A stretch of DNA of 64,000 nucleotides from Cupriavidus basilensis (GTDB taxonomy: Bacteria > Pseudomonadota > Gammaproteobacteria > Burkholderiales > Burkholderiaceae): contig NZ_CP062803.1 of the NCBI RefSeq assembly GCF_008801925.2, positions 4,154,001 through 4,218,000 on the forward strand, given 5' to 3'. The number at the start of each line of letters is the position of its first letter. Position 1 is the stretch's first letter. The position numbers and the translations under genes were made by a program. Positions 1-8,120 of the stretch are shown in pieces. The notes under the pieces are model-generated. The model was not told the DNA's origin and did no database searches. It saw nothing but the letters and a program-made list of their open reading frames with translations.

Positions 1-392
1 ACTTCGCTGAGCTCGGCGATCAGGGCAGGATCACGGCGCTGGGCAGCCAGCTTGGCGTTAAGCCCCTCCAGGGTGGCCCGCACCTCGACCATTTCCTTGG
101 CGATATTCGGCGACAGCGTCGCCACCGAGGCGCCCCGGCGGGGCTCGATGCGCACCAGGCCTTCGGCAGCAAGCGCGCGCAGCGCTTCCCGCACGGGGAT
201 GCGCGACACGCCAAGCTCAGTGGAAAGCTTGTTCTCGACCAGGCGCTCGCCTTGGTTGTACTGCCCGCCAAGGATGCGCTCACGCAACGTGTCGGTCACC
301 AGGGCAAACAATGGGGAGTGCTGGGCGCCAAGACTGGCGCCTGCGGAATCCGAACCAGGAAGTGCGTGTTCGGTACCATGGGCGTCGGACAT
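1..392 (-). CDS. GntR-family regulator, FadR/FCD type (partial, C-terminus outside window)
   Basis: Only the first 130 codons are present; the gene runs off the left edge. After a poorly conserved leader of about 28 residues comes a winged helix-turn-helix typical of GntR regulators: LRERILGGQYNQGERLVE, then LGVSRIPVREALRALAAEGLV, then RRGASVATLS. The segment after it (MVEVRATLEGLNAKLAA) resembles the first helix of an FCD ligand-binding domain, which senses small organic acids in family members. It is divergent from the SpmAB-like gene, and the shared 305-bp gap holds a TTGTATACC sequence of the kind FCD-type GntR proteins often bind, so it may control itself or that neighbour. That target is inference. 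Confidence 0.85.
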   Translation of the reverse strand, partial: MSDAHGTEHALPGSDSAGASLGAQHSPLFALVTDTLRERILGGQYNQGERLVENKLSTELGVSRIPVREALRALAAEGLVRIEPRRGASVATLSPNIAKEMVEVRATLEGLNAKLAAQRRDPALIAELSE

Positions 393-697
393 AGATTCTG
401 GCTTGGGTCGGCGAGACACTGTCCTCGGGTGCGGCGCACAGGCGAGCCATCGCGGACGAGTGTCAAAGGGATCAGGGACCGCGGTGCTGGCCCGGAAGAC
501 TGAGGGGCAATGCGACCGCGGCGGCATTGTCCGCATTGTATACCGGCGCACTACGGTTTTTGCGCAACACATATTGCCGGCGCCAGCTCACGCCAGGGCG
601 CGCCGGCCCTGGCGTGAGCCGCTGCCCATGCGCCGTTGGCACGAATGCGGCAGGCTATGATGCGAAGCCTCTCCCAAACCCCGCCTGCGATTCGCCG
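393..697. promoter_or_regulatory. Divergent promoter region with strong hairpin
   Basis: This 305-bp gap separates the GntR gene from the SpmAB-like gene and contains no convincing ORF. TTGTATACC near 534-542 is a candidate GntR operator half or whole site. A perfect 12-bp inverted repeat lies at 588-617 (TCACGCCAGGGC, 6-nt loop, GCCCTGGCGTGA) without a U tract, in the probable 5' leader of the plus-strand gene. Confidence 0.4.
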
Positions 698-1945
698 ATG
701 GCTCTTAACCTGGTCTGGCTCTCCTTCTTCCTGCTCGCCTTCATCGTCGCCTGCATTCGTGTGGCGACAGGCGATACCGCGGTGTTTCCGGCGATGCTCG
801 CCAGCCTGTTCGACAACGCACGCACCGCGTTCGAGATTTCGCTTGGCCTGGCAGGCGTCATGAGCTTGTGGCTGGGCATCATGCGCATTGGCGAACGCGC
901 CGGCGTAGTCGACGCCTTTGCGCGCGCGGTCAACCCGCTTTTGCGCCACTTCTTCCCCGGTGTTCCGCAGGGCCACCCAGCCCAGGGCGCGATGATGATG
1001 AATGTGTCGGCCAATATGCTGGGGCTCGACAATGCGGCGACGCCGCTCGGCCTCAATGCCATGCGGGAGCTGCAGTCACTCAATCCGCGCGCTGACACAG
1101 CCAGCAACGCGCAGATCATGTTCATCGTGCTGAACACGGCCGGCTTGACGCTGATCCCGACCTCGGTGATCGCCATGCGGCAAGCGATTGCCGTCAAGCA
1201 AGGCCTGGTCGGGTTCAATGCAGCGGATATCTTCCTTCCTACCCTGCTCGCCACCTGCGTGTCCTGCGTTGCCGGCTTGCTGGCAGTGGCCTGGGTGCAG
1301 CGGCTCAACGTGCTCAAACCAGCCGTGCTGGCCGCCTTCGGGCTGCTGGCGGCGGCTGTCGGCGGGCTCTTCCTCTGGCTGCGGCACGCGCCCCCGGAAC
1401 AGGTGAGCACCGCCACCGCGCTGGCTGGCAGCGGCTTCATCCTGACGTTGATTGTGGTCTTCCTGATTTGCGGCGCCGTACGCGGCATAAACGTCTACGA
1501 GGCCTTCATCGACGGCGCCAAGGAAGGCTTCGGCGTCGCTGTGCAGATCATTCCCTATCTGGTGGCGATCCTGGTGGCAATCGGGTTGTTTCGGGTGACC
1601 GGCTGCATGGATGTCCTGATGCGTGGCCTGAGCGCCGCTTTTGCCTGGCTGGGCCTCGACACCGCCTTCGTCCCCGCGCTGCCAGTCGGGTTGATGAAAA
1701 TCCTGTCTGGCGCGGGCGCCCGCGGGCTGATGATCGACGTCATGAGCACCTATGGCGTCGACTCCTTCCAGGGCAAGCTCGCCGCGATCATCCAGGGCTC
1801 GACCGAAACCACCTTCTATGTGCTCGCCGTGTACTTCGGCAGCGTCAACATCCGCAACACGCGGCATGCGCTTGCATGTGCCTTGTTTGCCGATCTTGTG
1901 GGATTGTGCGCCGCGGTCGGTATCGCCTACCTGTTCTTCCGCTGA
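698..1945 (+). CDS. SpmA/SpmB-like nucleoside-recognition (Gate) membrane protein
   Basis: A 415-residue polytopic inner-membrane protein that fuses the halves known in Bacillus as spore maturation proteins SpmA and SpmB. The N-terminal half carries the typical NVSANMLGLDNAATPLGL motif at about residues 102-119, and the C-terminal half has GSTETTFYVLAVYFG near residue 370. Each half is a Gate (nucleoside recognition) domain of several hydrophobic helices. The organism is not a sporeformer; proteobacterial members are of uncertain function and may transport a nucleoside-like or peptidoglycan-related compound. The ATG at 698 is chosen because the protein becomes family-like there; upstream in-frame codons are not. 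It is divergent from a GntR regulator, a plausible controller. Confidence 0.85.
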   Translation: MALNLVWLSFFLLAFIVACIRVATGDTAVFPAMLASLFDNARTAFEISLGLAGVMSLWLGIMRIGERAGVVDAFARAVNPLLRHFFPGVPQGHPAQGAMMMNVSANMLGLDNAATPLGLNAMRELQSLNPRADTASNAQIMFIVLNTAGLTLIPTSVIAMRQAIAVKQGLVGFNAADIFLPTLLATCVSCVAGLLAVAWVQRLNVLKPAVLAAFGLLAAAVGGLFLWLRHAPPEQVSTATALAGSGFILTLIVVFLICGAVRGINVYEAFIDGAKEGFGVAVQIIPYLVAILVAIGLFRVTGCMDVLMRGLSAAFAWLGLDTAFVPALPVGLMKILSGAGARGLMIDVMSTYGVDSFQGKLAAIIQGSTETTFYVLAVYFGSVNIRNTRHALACALFADLVGLCAAVGIAYLFFR

Positions 1946-2055
1946 AGTGGGCACACCGTGCCGCGATAAAAGCCGGCGAATCGTCAACAAACCCTCGATG
2001 AAAACAGGGCAAAAAGAGAGAGAAAACCAGTTTTCAATCTGTTGCACCGCCATTT

Positions 2056-2073
2056 TGTTGCTTGCATGCAACA
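2056..2073. promoter_or_regulatory. Palindrome A, TGTTGC-N6-GCAACA
   Basis: A perfect inverted repeat, TGTTGC TTGCAT GCAACA, in the gap after the SpmAB-like gene. It is related to palindromes B (2111-2127) and C (2363-2381) by the TGTTGC/GCAACA half-site. Centre-to-centre distance from A to B is about 55 bp, close to five helical turns. It is probably a protein-binding site; the protein is unknown. Confidence 0.45.
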
Positions 2074-2110
2074 TGTTTGTGAAGCCAGACACGCTTGGCC
2101 TGCATGCCGC

Positions 2111-2139
2111 TTGGTGCGACGCAACAAATCATGTATAGT
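2111..2139 (+). promoter_or_regulatory. Sigma70-type promoter of the small RNA, overlapped by palindrome B
   Basis: TTGGTG at 2111-2116 and TATAGT at 2134-2139 are separated by exactly 17 bp, with TG just upstream of the -10 (extended -10). This is one of the best promoter matches in the window. The -35 box lies inside a near-perfect 17-bp palindrome (TTGGTGCG A CGCAACAA, one mismatch, 2111-2127), so a bound regulator would block or modulate RNA polymerase. Confidence 0.7.
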
Positions 2140-2145
2140 GGAGTC

Positions 2146-2205
2146 TGTCTCCTCCACCACCTCGGTGGATTCCAGCCCGCGCACGAAACTGCGCGGGTTT
2201 TTTTT
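2146..2205 (+). ncRNA. Candidate small RNA of about 60 nt with CCUCC (anti-Shine-Dalgarno) motif
   Basis: A start about seven bases after the TATAGT box and an end at the U8 tract give a transcript of about 60 nt. It opens with GTCTCCTCCACC, whose CTCCTCC is complementary to ribosome-binding sites. Hairpin 1 is TCCACC / ACCTC loop / GGTGGA (2153-2169), sequestering part of that motif; hairpin 2 is the terminator. No ORF of useful length fits inside it. From memory the layout resembles the Rfam family called Betaproteobacteria toxic small RNA, but this could not be checked. It sits between the SpmAB-like and FUSC genes and is transcribed toward the FUSC gene. The promoter and terminator are seen directly; regulatory function is inference. 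Confidence 0.65.
2176..2205 (+). terminator. Rho-independent terminator of the small RNA
   Basis: A perfect 8-bp stem, CCCGCGCA / CGAAAC loop / TGCGCGGG, is followed directly by eight T residues (2198-2205). It is a textbook intrinsic terminator, placed about 36 bp after the small RNA promoter, which argues that the unit ends here and does not read through to the FUSC gene. Confidence 0.9.
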
Positions 2206-2362
2206 GTCCGCATTTTGCCAGTCCGCATGGTTTGCCCTTGCTGGGGCGGCTCACGGCAAAGCCAGCAGTCGATCCCGCCCGGCGCACCAAAGCGGCCCAG
2301 GCGCTGCACCATGAGAAGGCCAATCCGCACCGCCCCGGTGTAAAAGCCCGAATTTCGCGTGA

Positions 2363-2381
2363 AATGTTGCGACGCAACATT
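2363..2381. promoter_or_regulatory. Palindrome C, perfect 19-bp operator-like site upstream of the FUSC gene
   Basis: AATGTTGCG A CGCAACATT is a perfect inverted repeat with a one-base centre, about 80 bp upstream of the chosen FUSC start. Its core TGCGACGCAACA is identical to that of palindrome B over the small RNA promoter, so one regulator may control both units. The TTGC/GCAA half-sites are reminiscent of PhaR-type sites, but this assignment is a guess. Confidence 0.55.
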
Positions 2382-2459
2382 CGATCCCGTAGAGTCAGCC
2401 TGTCCCTTGCGCCTGGCAGGGCGGATCTCCGCCTCGCAGCGCCCACCCTCCTTGCTGAC

Positions 2460-4577
2460 ATGATTTCCGCGCTGCGCCTGCCCCGCCCCGATGCCTCGAT
2501 GTTGCAAAGAGGCCTGGTCTACGCCTTCTCCTTCCTGGTCCTGGCCGGCACGGGATGGCTCACCGGGGAAGCCGGCTATCTGTGGGCAGCCACGGCTTCG
2601 ATCTGGACCTGCCTGGCCGACCGCCGCGGCACCCCCGCCGAACGGCTCGCGGCGCTGGGCTCCGTCGGCATGGGCGGCGCGGCCGCATGCGCCATGGGCA
2701 CCGCTGCGGCGGTGACGCCATGGACGGCGCTCGCCGTGGTGCTTTTCGCCGGGCTGGCCGCCGGGCTGGCCGAGACCCGCGGCCCCGTGCCCGCGCTGTC
2801 GGCCAAGCTGCTCTATGTGGTGCTGATCGCCTCCTGCCTGCAGCCAGCGGGCGAGGCCAAACTGGCCGTGCGTGTGCTGGCACGCAGCCAGGAATTCCTG
2901 CTCGGTGGAATCTTCGCCTGCGTCGTCAGCCTGGCCCTGATCCGGTCCGCTCGCGACACGCGGCCGCGCGCCGAGATACTGGCGGTGTTCGATGCGTTGC
3001 TGCGTTTTGCCTCCGATCTGGCGGCCGATGCGCCCGTGGGCGATGCGACGGCCATCAAGCGCGACATCCGCGAGCGTATCGAGGCTGCACATCAGGCGAT
3101 CAACATGCGGCGCAGCCTGCGGGACCCGCTTGGACTGATGCACTATGCCTATGTGGTGAGCCTGGCTGATGCTATGTTCGCCCTGCTGATCGTTGCCGCC
3201 GAACTGCGCAGCCGGGCCGATGACGCGGGCAGCGCAGAGCACCTGCCGCTGCGCCACTTGCTGCGCTGCGTCACCGATGTCCGGGCGCAGGTCTGCGAAG
3301 GTCTGGCCCATCACGCGCCTGACCTGCCGTCGCTATGCGCGGCGCTGGCTGGCGAACTGCGCCGGCTGCATGCACCGCTGGCCAATGCCGGGGCGCCGCC
3401 CTTGTACCAGGCTGCGCTGAGTGCACTGGCCCGCTATCCGGCCTTTGGCGACTGGCGCCGCGAGTACCGTTGGCCGCGGCGCGCCATGCGCCGGACATGG
3501 CAACGTTGGCGCGCCGTGGTTGCGGAGCACACCGCTCGCGATGCCCGCGTGGCCCGCCATGCGGTGCGGCTGGCGCTGGCTGGCGGCCTGAGCCTGATGC
3601 CGGCGCAGTTCTGGAAAGTCGACCATGGATACTGGGTAGCGGTCACCGTCATCATGGTACTTAGCCCTCAGTTGCAAACCACCCGCAGAATTTCGTTCCT
3701 GCGCTTCGCGGGTTCCCTGGCCGGCGCGCTATTGGCCTGTGCCATCGGCCTGGCTCACCCGCCGGCGCCGGTGGCCCTGGCAATCAGCGCGGGCTGCCTG
3801 GCTGCCGCCTACACGTGCCGGCTCGCCGGCAGCCCCGGTGCCTTCGCGATGTGCCTGACGCCCGCGGTGATCCTGTTCTCGTGGGTCGGGGCCCCAGCGG
3901 CGGACAGCAGCCACTTTGCCGCGCTGCGGGGCATCGACACGGCGCTGGGCTGCCTGATCGCCCTGGCCACTTACTATGTGCTTGCGCCGCGGGCCGAGCT
4001 GTCGCGGGTTTATCGCCATAGCCTCGACGCCCTGGCGGCTAACACGGCGTACCTGCGGGCAGCATTTGCCGGCGCCAGCGCGTTCACGACCTCGCCCACC
4101 CGCTCGCCCGCGCCGACGCAGACACGGCTGGAAGCCTTGCGCATGGCGGCCGGGCGCACCTCCAGCCGGGCGGATCAAACCTTGCAACAGGGCTTGGCAG
4201 AACTCGCTCCAGAACTGGCCCGCGAGTACAGCCAGCTGCACCTGGCCTTGCGGCGCATGGCAGCGCTGGCTGGCCTGGTGCGCGCCGGGCTAGAGGCCGA
4301 AGCGGGCAAAAGCCAGCCGGAACCGGCCACGCAGGCCATCCTGCAAGGTCTCGCCGCACAGCTGTCCGACCTGGCAGTCAACCCCGGCGCAGGCGTGACT
4401 ACGCTTACCAGCGGGTTCCTGCCCGATTCCGCTGCGCCGCTGGACCGGTTTCTGGTTGAACAGGCCGGCTACGCTTGGGCCCAGATCAACGCCACCCACA
4501 CAGCCGTAGCCGCCGTGCACCGGCTGGCTGGCGGCCAGCCCAAGCCTAATGAGCCGCATTTGCCCTATCCGGGTTGA
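2460..4577 (+). CDS. FUSC-family inner-membrane transporter
   Basis: A protein of about 705 residues from the chosen ATG at 2460 (MISALRLPRP); the open frame extends upstream to 2232, but that stretch contains palindrome C and is not protein-like. Two hydrophobic blocks of several helices each (about residues 20-150 and 360-510) are separated by soluble segments, the arrangement of FUSC/YccS-type fusaric acid resistance proteins. The second block begins after an arginine-rich segment with HAVRLALAGGLSLMPAQF and GYWVAVTVIMVLSP, a family hallmark. Family members export aromatic acids or contribute to envelope homeostasis, often with HlyD and outer-membrane partners; none lies next to this gene. 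The substrate is unknown. Confidence 0.85.
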   Translation: MISALRLPRPDASMLQRGLVYAFSFLVLAGTGWLTGEAGYLWAATASIWTCLADRRGTPAERLAALGSVGMGGAAACAMGTAAAVTPWTALAVVLFAGLAAGLAETRGPVPALSAKLLYVVLIASCLQPAGEAKLAVRVLARSQEFLLGGIFACVVSLALIRSARDTRPRAEILAVFDALLRFASDLAADAPVGDATAIKRDIRERIEAAHQAINMRRSLRDPLGLMHYAYVVSLADAMFALLIVAAELRSRADDAGSAEHLPLRHLLRCVTDVRAQVCEGLAHHAPDLPSLCAALAGELRRLHAPLANAGAPPLYQAALSALARYPAFGDWRREYRWPRRAMRRTWQRWRAVVAEHTARDARVARHAVRLALAGGLSLMPAQFWKVDHGYWVAVTVIMVLSPQLQTTRRISFLRFAGSLAGALLACAIGLAHPPAPVALAISAGCLAAAYTCRLAGSPGAFAMCLTPAVILFSWVGAPAADSSHFAALRGIDTALGCLIALATYYVLAPRAELSRVYRHSLDALAANTAYLRAAFAGASAFTTSPTRSPAPTQTRLEALRMAAGRTSSRADQTLQQGLAELAPELAREYSQLHLALRRMAALAGLVRAGLEAEAGKSQPEPATQAILQGLAAQLSDLAVNPGAGVTTLTSGFLPDSAAPLDRFLVEQAGYAWAQINATHTAVAAVHRLAGGQPKPNEPHLPYPG

Positions 4578-4669
4578 TGGCAGTCAAAGCCCAGCACTCT
4601 GCGTACATCACGGATCGGAACCATCTCCTAGAATGGTTCCATTCCTCAGTGACCGGTGTGAGGCACGCC

Positions 4670-4948
4670 ATGCCCGAAATTTCCTTTCCCCGCAGCGTCC
4701 CCACCTACTGTGCGGCTAGCCTGACCCTCTCCTGCCCCGCCACTGTCAACGGGCAACCCACCTTGTATTCGATCACGGCCGAAGCGCTCGAGACCCATTT
4801 CGGCGCCCGCTCCCCACGCGAGGAGGACCTGGTGCGGGCGTTTACCAGCCATCGGCAACGCATCGAACACATTGCCGAGGGCCTGTTCGAACTCACTCAG
4901 GCACGGGAAATCCTGTTGCGCAGCGGGCACATCCGATTCGCAGGCTGA
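4670..4948 (+). CDS. DUF1488-family small protein
   Basis: A 92-residue soluble protein. The open frame begins upstream at 4574, but the ATG at 4670 has a GAGG element eight bases before it and gives MPEISFPRS, which fits the family. Features include SITAEALETHFGARSP and AFTSHRQRIEHIAE, close to the conserved middle of DUF1488 proteins, which have no known biochemical role. It follows the FUSC gene by 92 bp on the same strand and converges on the universal stress gene; only four bases separate their stop codons. It is probably expressed independently. Confidence 0.75.
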   Translation: MPEISFPRSVPTYCAASLTLSCPATVNGQPTLYSITAEALETHFGARSPREEDLVRAFTSHRQRIEHIAEGLFELTQAREILLRSGHIRFAG

Positions 4949-4959
4949 AGGCTCAGCCT
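4942..4959. terminator. Convergent stop-codon hairpin
   Basis: AGGCTGA / AGGC / TCAGCCT is a perfect 7-bp inverted repeat that contains the stop codon of the DUF1488 gene in one arm and that of the minus-strand stress-protein gene in the other. It has no long U tract, so it may be a weak bidirectional terminator or stabilise both 3' ends. Confidence 0.35.
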
Positions 4960-5429
4960 TCCGCCGCTTGGCCGCGCACCAGGAGCACCGGCACGCTGGC
5001 CTGCCGGATCACGGACTCGGCCACGCTGCCCAGGACCAGCCTGCGCACGCCACGCCGGCCGTGGGTGCCGATCACGATGAGGTCTGCACCCCACTCGGCG
5101 GCGGCATCGTTTACTGCGCTGGCAATGTCGGCCCCCACGGCCTGCTGGCTGACGAGCCGCGTTTCATGGCGCACGCCCTGCGCGCTCAGGCGTTGCGCAG
5201 CGGCCGCCAGCGCACGTTCGCCACTGTCAGCCAACGCTTGCAGCACGGGCGTCGGGTCGTAATAAGCAACATCGAACATAAGCTGGCCGTTGTCCACGAC
5301 ATACAAGGCGAGGACCTGCGCGCCCCCGGCGCCCGCGATCCGGATTGCCTCGGCAAGCGCCAGGTCGGAAGTTGCACTGCCGTCCACTGCCACCACAATC
5401 TTCTTATAAGCCGCATTCGTCATTGCCAT
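4953..5429 (-). CDS. Universal stress protein, UspA family, ATP-binding type
   Basis: A 158-residue single USP domain. The N-terminus KKIVVAVDGSATSDLALAEA holds the conserved Asp that contacts ATP, and the C-terminus GTHGRRGVRRLVLGSVAESV matches the ATP-binding G-x2-G-x9-G-S pattern, followed by a SVPVLLVR strand. Cytoplasmic members bind ATP and raise tolerance to starvation, low oxygen and other stresses. Of two nearby ATG codons (5429 and 5423), 5429 is chosen because GGAG sits about five bases upstream of it. The gene is monocistronic between convergent and tandem neighbours. Confidence 0.92.
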   Translation of the reverse strand: MAMTNAAYKKIVVAVDGSATSDLALAEAIRIAGAGGAQVLALYVVDNGQLMFDVAYYDPTPVLQALADSGERALAAAAQRLSAQGVRHETRLVSQQAVGADIASAVNDAAAEWGADLIVIGTHGRRGVRRLVLGSVAESVIRQASVPVLLVRGQAAEG

Positions 5430-5489
5430 TTTCTCCAGAAGAACAACGGATAGTGGCGGATGCGACATCGCATTCCGCCGGATTCGATA

Positions 5490-6332
5490 CTACTCGCCCC
5501 CGCGCGACGCGGACGTTCCGTGCGCGCCCGAGTCCACAATCACCAGATAGCGCCCGGGCCGGGCCACCGGTGCCCGGCCCGGCGCCAGGACCCAAAGCGA
5601 GTCGCCGCGCTGCACAGCCGCCAGGTAGTCGGCATCCAGCAGCCCATAGTGGTCAAGGAGGCGATTCAGGGCGGCGGGAATCCGCACGCATCCCTTGGAG
5701 GCCGGGTGGCCCAGCCGAGATTCAAGCCGGTCCGGATCGGTGGCATGCATCTGCAAGCGCATCTGGCTCTCCCCGCCCTTGCCCCAGCCACGTTGGGCAT
5801 CGACCCAGCCAAAGTCATAGATGCGCATCCCGCTGACGCCGTAGCCGCGGATGCCGTTTTCGTTGTAAGTGCCCTCGGCGCGGAAATCCATGTTGTCCAT
5901 GCTGTGGCTGAATACACCGGTCGGGGTGATGAAATGATCGAAAGTGCCTGGCTTGCCTGTCGAGACGGGCGCGGCGCCCACCCACTGCCAGGGCGCATCG
6001 TCGGCGGGCCGCGCGAACAGCATGGCGGCCTGGACGCGCGGGTTGCGATCGATCAGCACAGCCCAGTCACCCGCATCGGCCTCCCGCCCGTCCGCCTGTA
6101 GCGCGGACGTCAGCAAGCCGGCATACCGCACGGCGACGGCCGCCGGGAAGCTGAGATGGCGGGACACCTGCTGCGCGAATGCCTGCCGGACCATGCTGAG
6201 CTCATTGGCGTCGGCAAGTGTTGGCTGGAACGCTACCAGCGCGGCTAGCGCCAATGGCGCCAGACGTCCAAAGCGAGCGAGCCAGCGCCGAAAACCCTTG
6301 ACGCGGGCCCGCCCGAGGCGAGCACACGGCAT
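5490..6332 (-). CDS. Exported L,D-transpeptidase (YkuD domain)
   Basis: A 280-residue protein with a basic N-terminus and a hydrophobic segment (LAPLALAALVAF) ending near an ADA cleavage site, so it is probably periplasmic. The catalytic region has His196 (MHATDP) and the SKGCVRIP signature at about residues 212-219, whose Cys is the nucleophile of YkuD L,D-transpeptidases. These enzymes form 3-3 peptidoglycan cross-links or attach proteins to peptidoglycan. The ATG at 6332 is chosen over an upstream one because AAAGGAGG lies six bases before it. The catalytic core is typical; the preceding 130 residues are variable and unassigned. Confidence 0.9.
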   Translation of the reverse strand: MPCARLGRARVKGFRRWLARFGRLAPLALAALVAFQPTLADANELSMVRQAFAQQVSRHLSFPAAVAVRYAGLLTSALQADGREADAGDWAVLIDRNPRVQAAMLFARPADDAPWQWVGAAPVSTGKPGTFDHFITPTGVFSHSMDNMDFRAEGTYNENGIRGYGVSGMRIYDFGWVDAQRGWGKGGESQMRLQMHATDPDRLESRLGHPASKGCVRIPAALNRLLDHYGLLDADYLAAVQRGDSLWVLAPGRAPVARPGRYLVIVDSGAHGTSASRGGE

Positions 6333-6616
6333 GATTGCCTCCTTTAGACAGGCGTTGCGGCTAAACGCCATGGTTGACGTTTACGCGGCGCGGCGCCTTG
6401 TGCAGGATCAAGCTCCATGCACGGAAGCGCCCCGACGCCACCGTCCCGAAACGGGTGGACGGTCTGCCTATATAGACCGCGAAGGCAACGACTATTTCCG
6501 TTGTGTATGCCGAACGCCGCTTTCCGGGGACGAAGGATCGCCAGCGTACCGAGCGTTGCGTCTCAGCCGCCGCGTTTCGTGCCTTGCGCAGGTCGCATCC
6601 ATATACAATCACGCCC

Positions 6617-7411
6617 ATGCAATACATCCATGTCGTCAACGGCGACGTAGCGGGCAACACGCTACGGCAAGCCCTCGCCCAGGCCGCCAGGCCCGACCCG
6701 GTCGTCGTGCTCCGCGACGATCTCGCCGTCGGGCCGTTGGCCGATGTCGATAGCAGCGGGCTGATCCGCTCCGGTTTCTGGCAGCGCGTGGCGCCGCACA
6801 GCGACATCGACTTCGCCGCCGAAATGCATCAGGCGCTTGACCAGCTGCATGGCCTGCGCAAGGACGAGCTGGAAGTTGCCATCTGGCATGGCCAGAGCGC
6901 TTCCGACCAGCTGATGCTGCGCCGGGTGGTGTTCCACCTCTACCAGTCGCCCCAGCGCATCAATGAAGTCGCCATGGACCTGCGCGAGCTGGAAGCGCCC
7001 GCGCGCGGCAACCTGGCCGCTATCGGCATGTATCCCGCGGCCCGGCTGGCGCGGCGCTTCTCCACCATCGCCCCGGTCTCGGTGCTGCGCCTTGGCCGGC
7101 TGGGCTACGAGTGGCAGCAGAACGTCAAGGAAAACGCCGACGTGCGCCTGTGGAAGGGCAATACGCTCGTGCCCGCGGCTTACCACACGGTCGATGAAGT
7201 GATCCTGGAGCGCGCCCCGCTGGAATGGGCGCCGGCCGCGCAAGTGGTGGGCGGCGTGATGGGCGCCATCGAAGGCCTGCTGGCCAGCGACTGGTTCGTG
7301 TTCTGGCGCTGCCGCGAGCTGATTGGCGCCGGCCAGCTGGTGCTGCGCGGCAACGCCGAATCCCTGCAGACCTGCGAGCTGCGCCGCAACCTGTCCGCCG
7401 GCGGCGAGTAA
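6617..7411 (+). CDS. DUF1835 / DUF3658 protein
   Basis: A 264-residue cytoplasmic protein. It begins MQYIHVVNGDVAGNTLRQAL, the typical DUF1835 start, followed by DDLAVGPLADVD and WHGQSASDQLMLRRVVFHL. The C-terminal part (ALLASDWFVFWRCRELIGAGQL region) looks like the DUF3658 domain that usually accompanies it. No enzymatic function is established for this family. A TetR-type regulator starts only 22 bp downstream on the same strand, so the two are very likely co-transcribed, and the regulator may control this gene. Start chosen at the first codon of the conserved domain. Confidence 0.8.
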   Translation: MQYIHVVNGDVAGNTLRQALAQAARPDPVVVLRDDLAVGPLADVDSSGLIRSGFWQRVAPHSDIDFAAEMHQALDQLHGLRKDELEVAIWHGQSASDQLMLRRVVFHLYQSPQRINEVAMDLRELEAPARGNLAAIGMYPAARLARRFSTIAPVSVLRLGRLGYEWQQNVKENADVRLWKGNTLVPAAYHTVDEVILERAPLEWAPAAQVVGGVMGAIEGLLASDWFVFWRCRELIGAGQLVLRGNAESLQTCELRRNLSAGGE

Positions 7412-7433
7412 AAAGAAAAAAGCGAAGGTCTCC

Positions 7434-8072
7434 ATGGCCCGTACCAAGGCACCCGATTTCGAGGCGCAGCGCGAGCAGATCCTGGACCTGGCCGCCGCCG
7501 CCTTTGCCGCGAGCAGCTACCCCAGCACCTCGATGGCCGACCTGGCTGCCGCCTGCGGCACCTCCAAGGCCCGGCTGTACCACTATTACGAGAGCAAGGA
7601 GGCAATCCTGTTCGACCTGCTCGACCGCTACACGCGCCGGCTGATGCTGATCGTGACCGAGGTCGAGGCGGAGGCGGAACGCCAGGGGCGCAGCGAGCTG
7701 GATAGCTTCTCCAACCTGATCCGGGCCTTCCTGGCCGAGTACGAGACCTCGCAGACCCGGCATGTCGCCCTGATCAACGACGTCAAGTTCCTCGCCGAGG
7801 AGCAGCGCGACCAGATCCTCAAGCGCGAGCGCGACGTGGTGGCCGCCTTCTCACGCCAGTTGCGCCGGGCCTATCCCGAGCGCGTTACCCGCGACAACCA
7901 GGCCGCGCTGACGATGACGGTGTTCGGCATGATCAACTGGACCTTCACCTGGCTCAAGCCGGGCGGCAAGCTGTCGTACGCGGAGTTCGCCGAGATGGTG
8001 ATCGACCTGCTGGCGGGCGGGTTGCCCGGCGCCCGCACAGAACCCGCGGCGCGGCTGCGCGGTGTCGAGTAA
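7434..8072 (+). CDS. TetR/AcrR-family transcriptional regulator
   Basis: A 212-residue one-component regulator. Residues about 10-56 form the TetR helix-turn-helix: REQILDLAAAAFAASSY, then TSMADLAAACGTSKARLYHYYESKEAILFDLL. The remaining residues are helical and would bind an unknown ligand (WTFTWLKPGGKLSYAEFAEMVIDLLAGG). AAGG precedes the ATG at 7434 at a normal distance. It is in an operon with the DUF1835 gene and convergent with the antiporter gene. Its ligand and target sites cannot be read from the sequence. Confidence 0.9.
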   Translation: MARTKAPDFEAQREQILDLAAAAFAASSYPSTSMADLAAACGTSKARLYHYYESKEAILFDLLDRYTRRLMLIVTEVEAEAERQGRSELDSFSNLIRAFLAEYETSQTRHVALINDVKFLAEEQRDQILKRERDVVAAFSRQLRRAYPERVTRDNQAALTMTVFGMINWTFTWLKPGGKLSYAEFAEMVIDLLAGGLPGARTEPAARLRGVE

Positions 8073-8088
8073 CATATTGCATAGGCAA

Positions 8089-8113
8089 TGCCGGCGCCAT
8101 TGCAGCGCCGGCA
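8089..8113. terminator. Hairpin between convergent genes
   Basis: TGCCGGCGC / CATTGCA / GCGCCGGCA is a perfect 9-bp inverted repeat in the 48-bp gap between the TetR gene and the antiporter gene, whose 3' ends face each other. It lacks a U tract; a transcript-end role for both strands is inferred from position. Confidence 0.45.
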
Positions 8114-8120
8114 CGGCACC

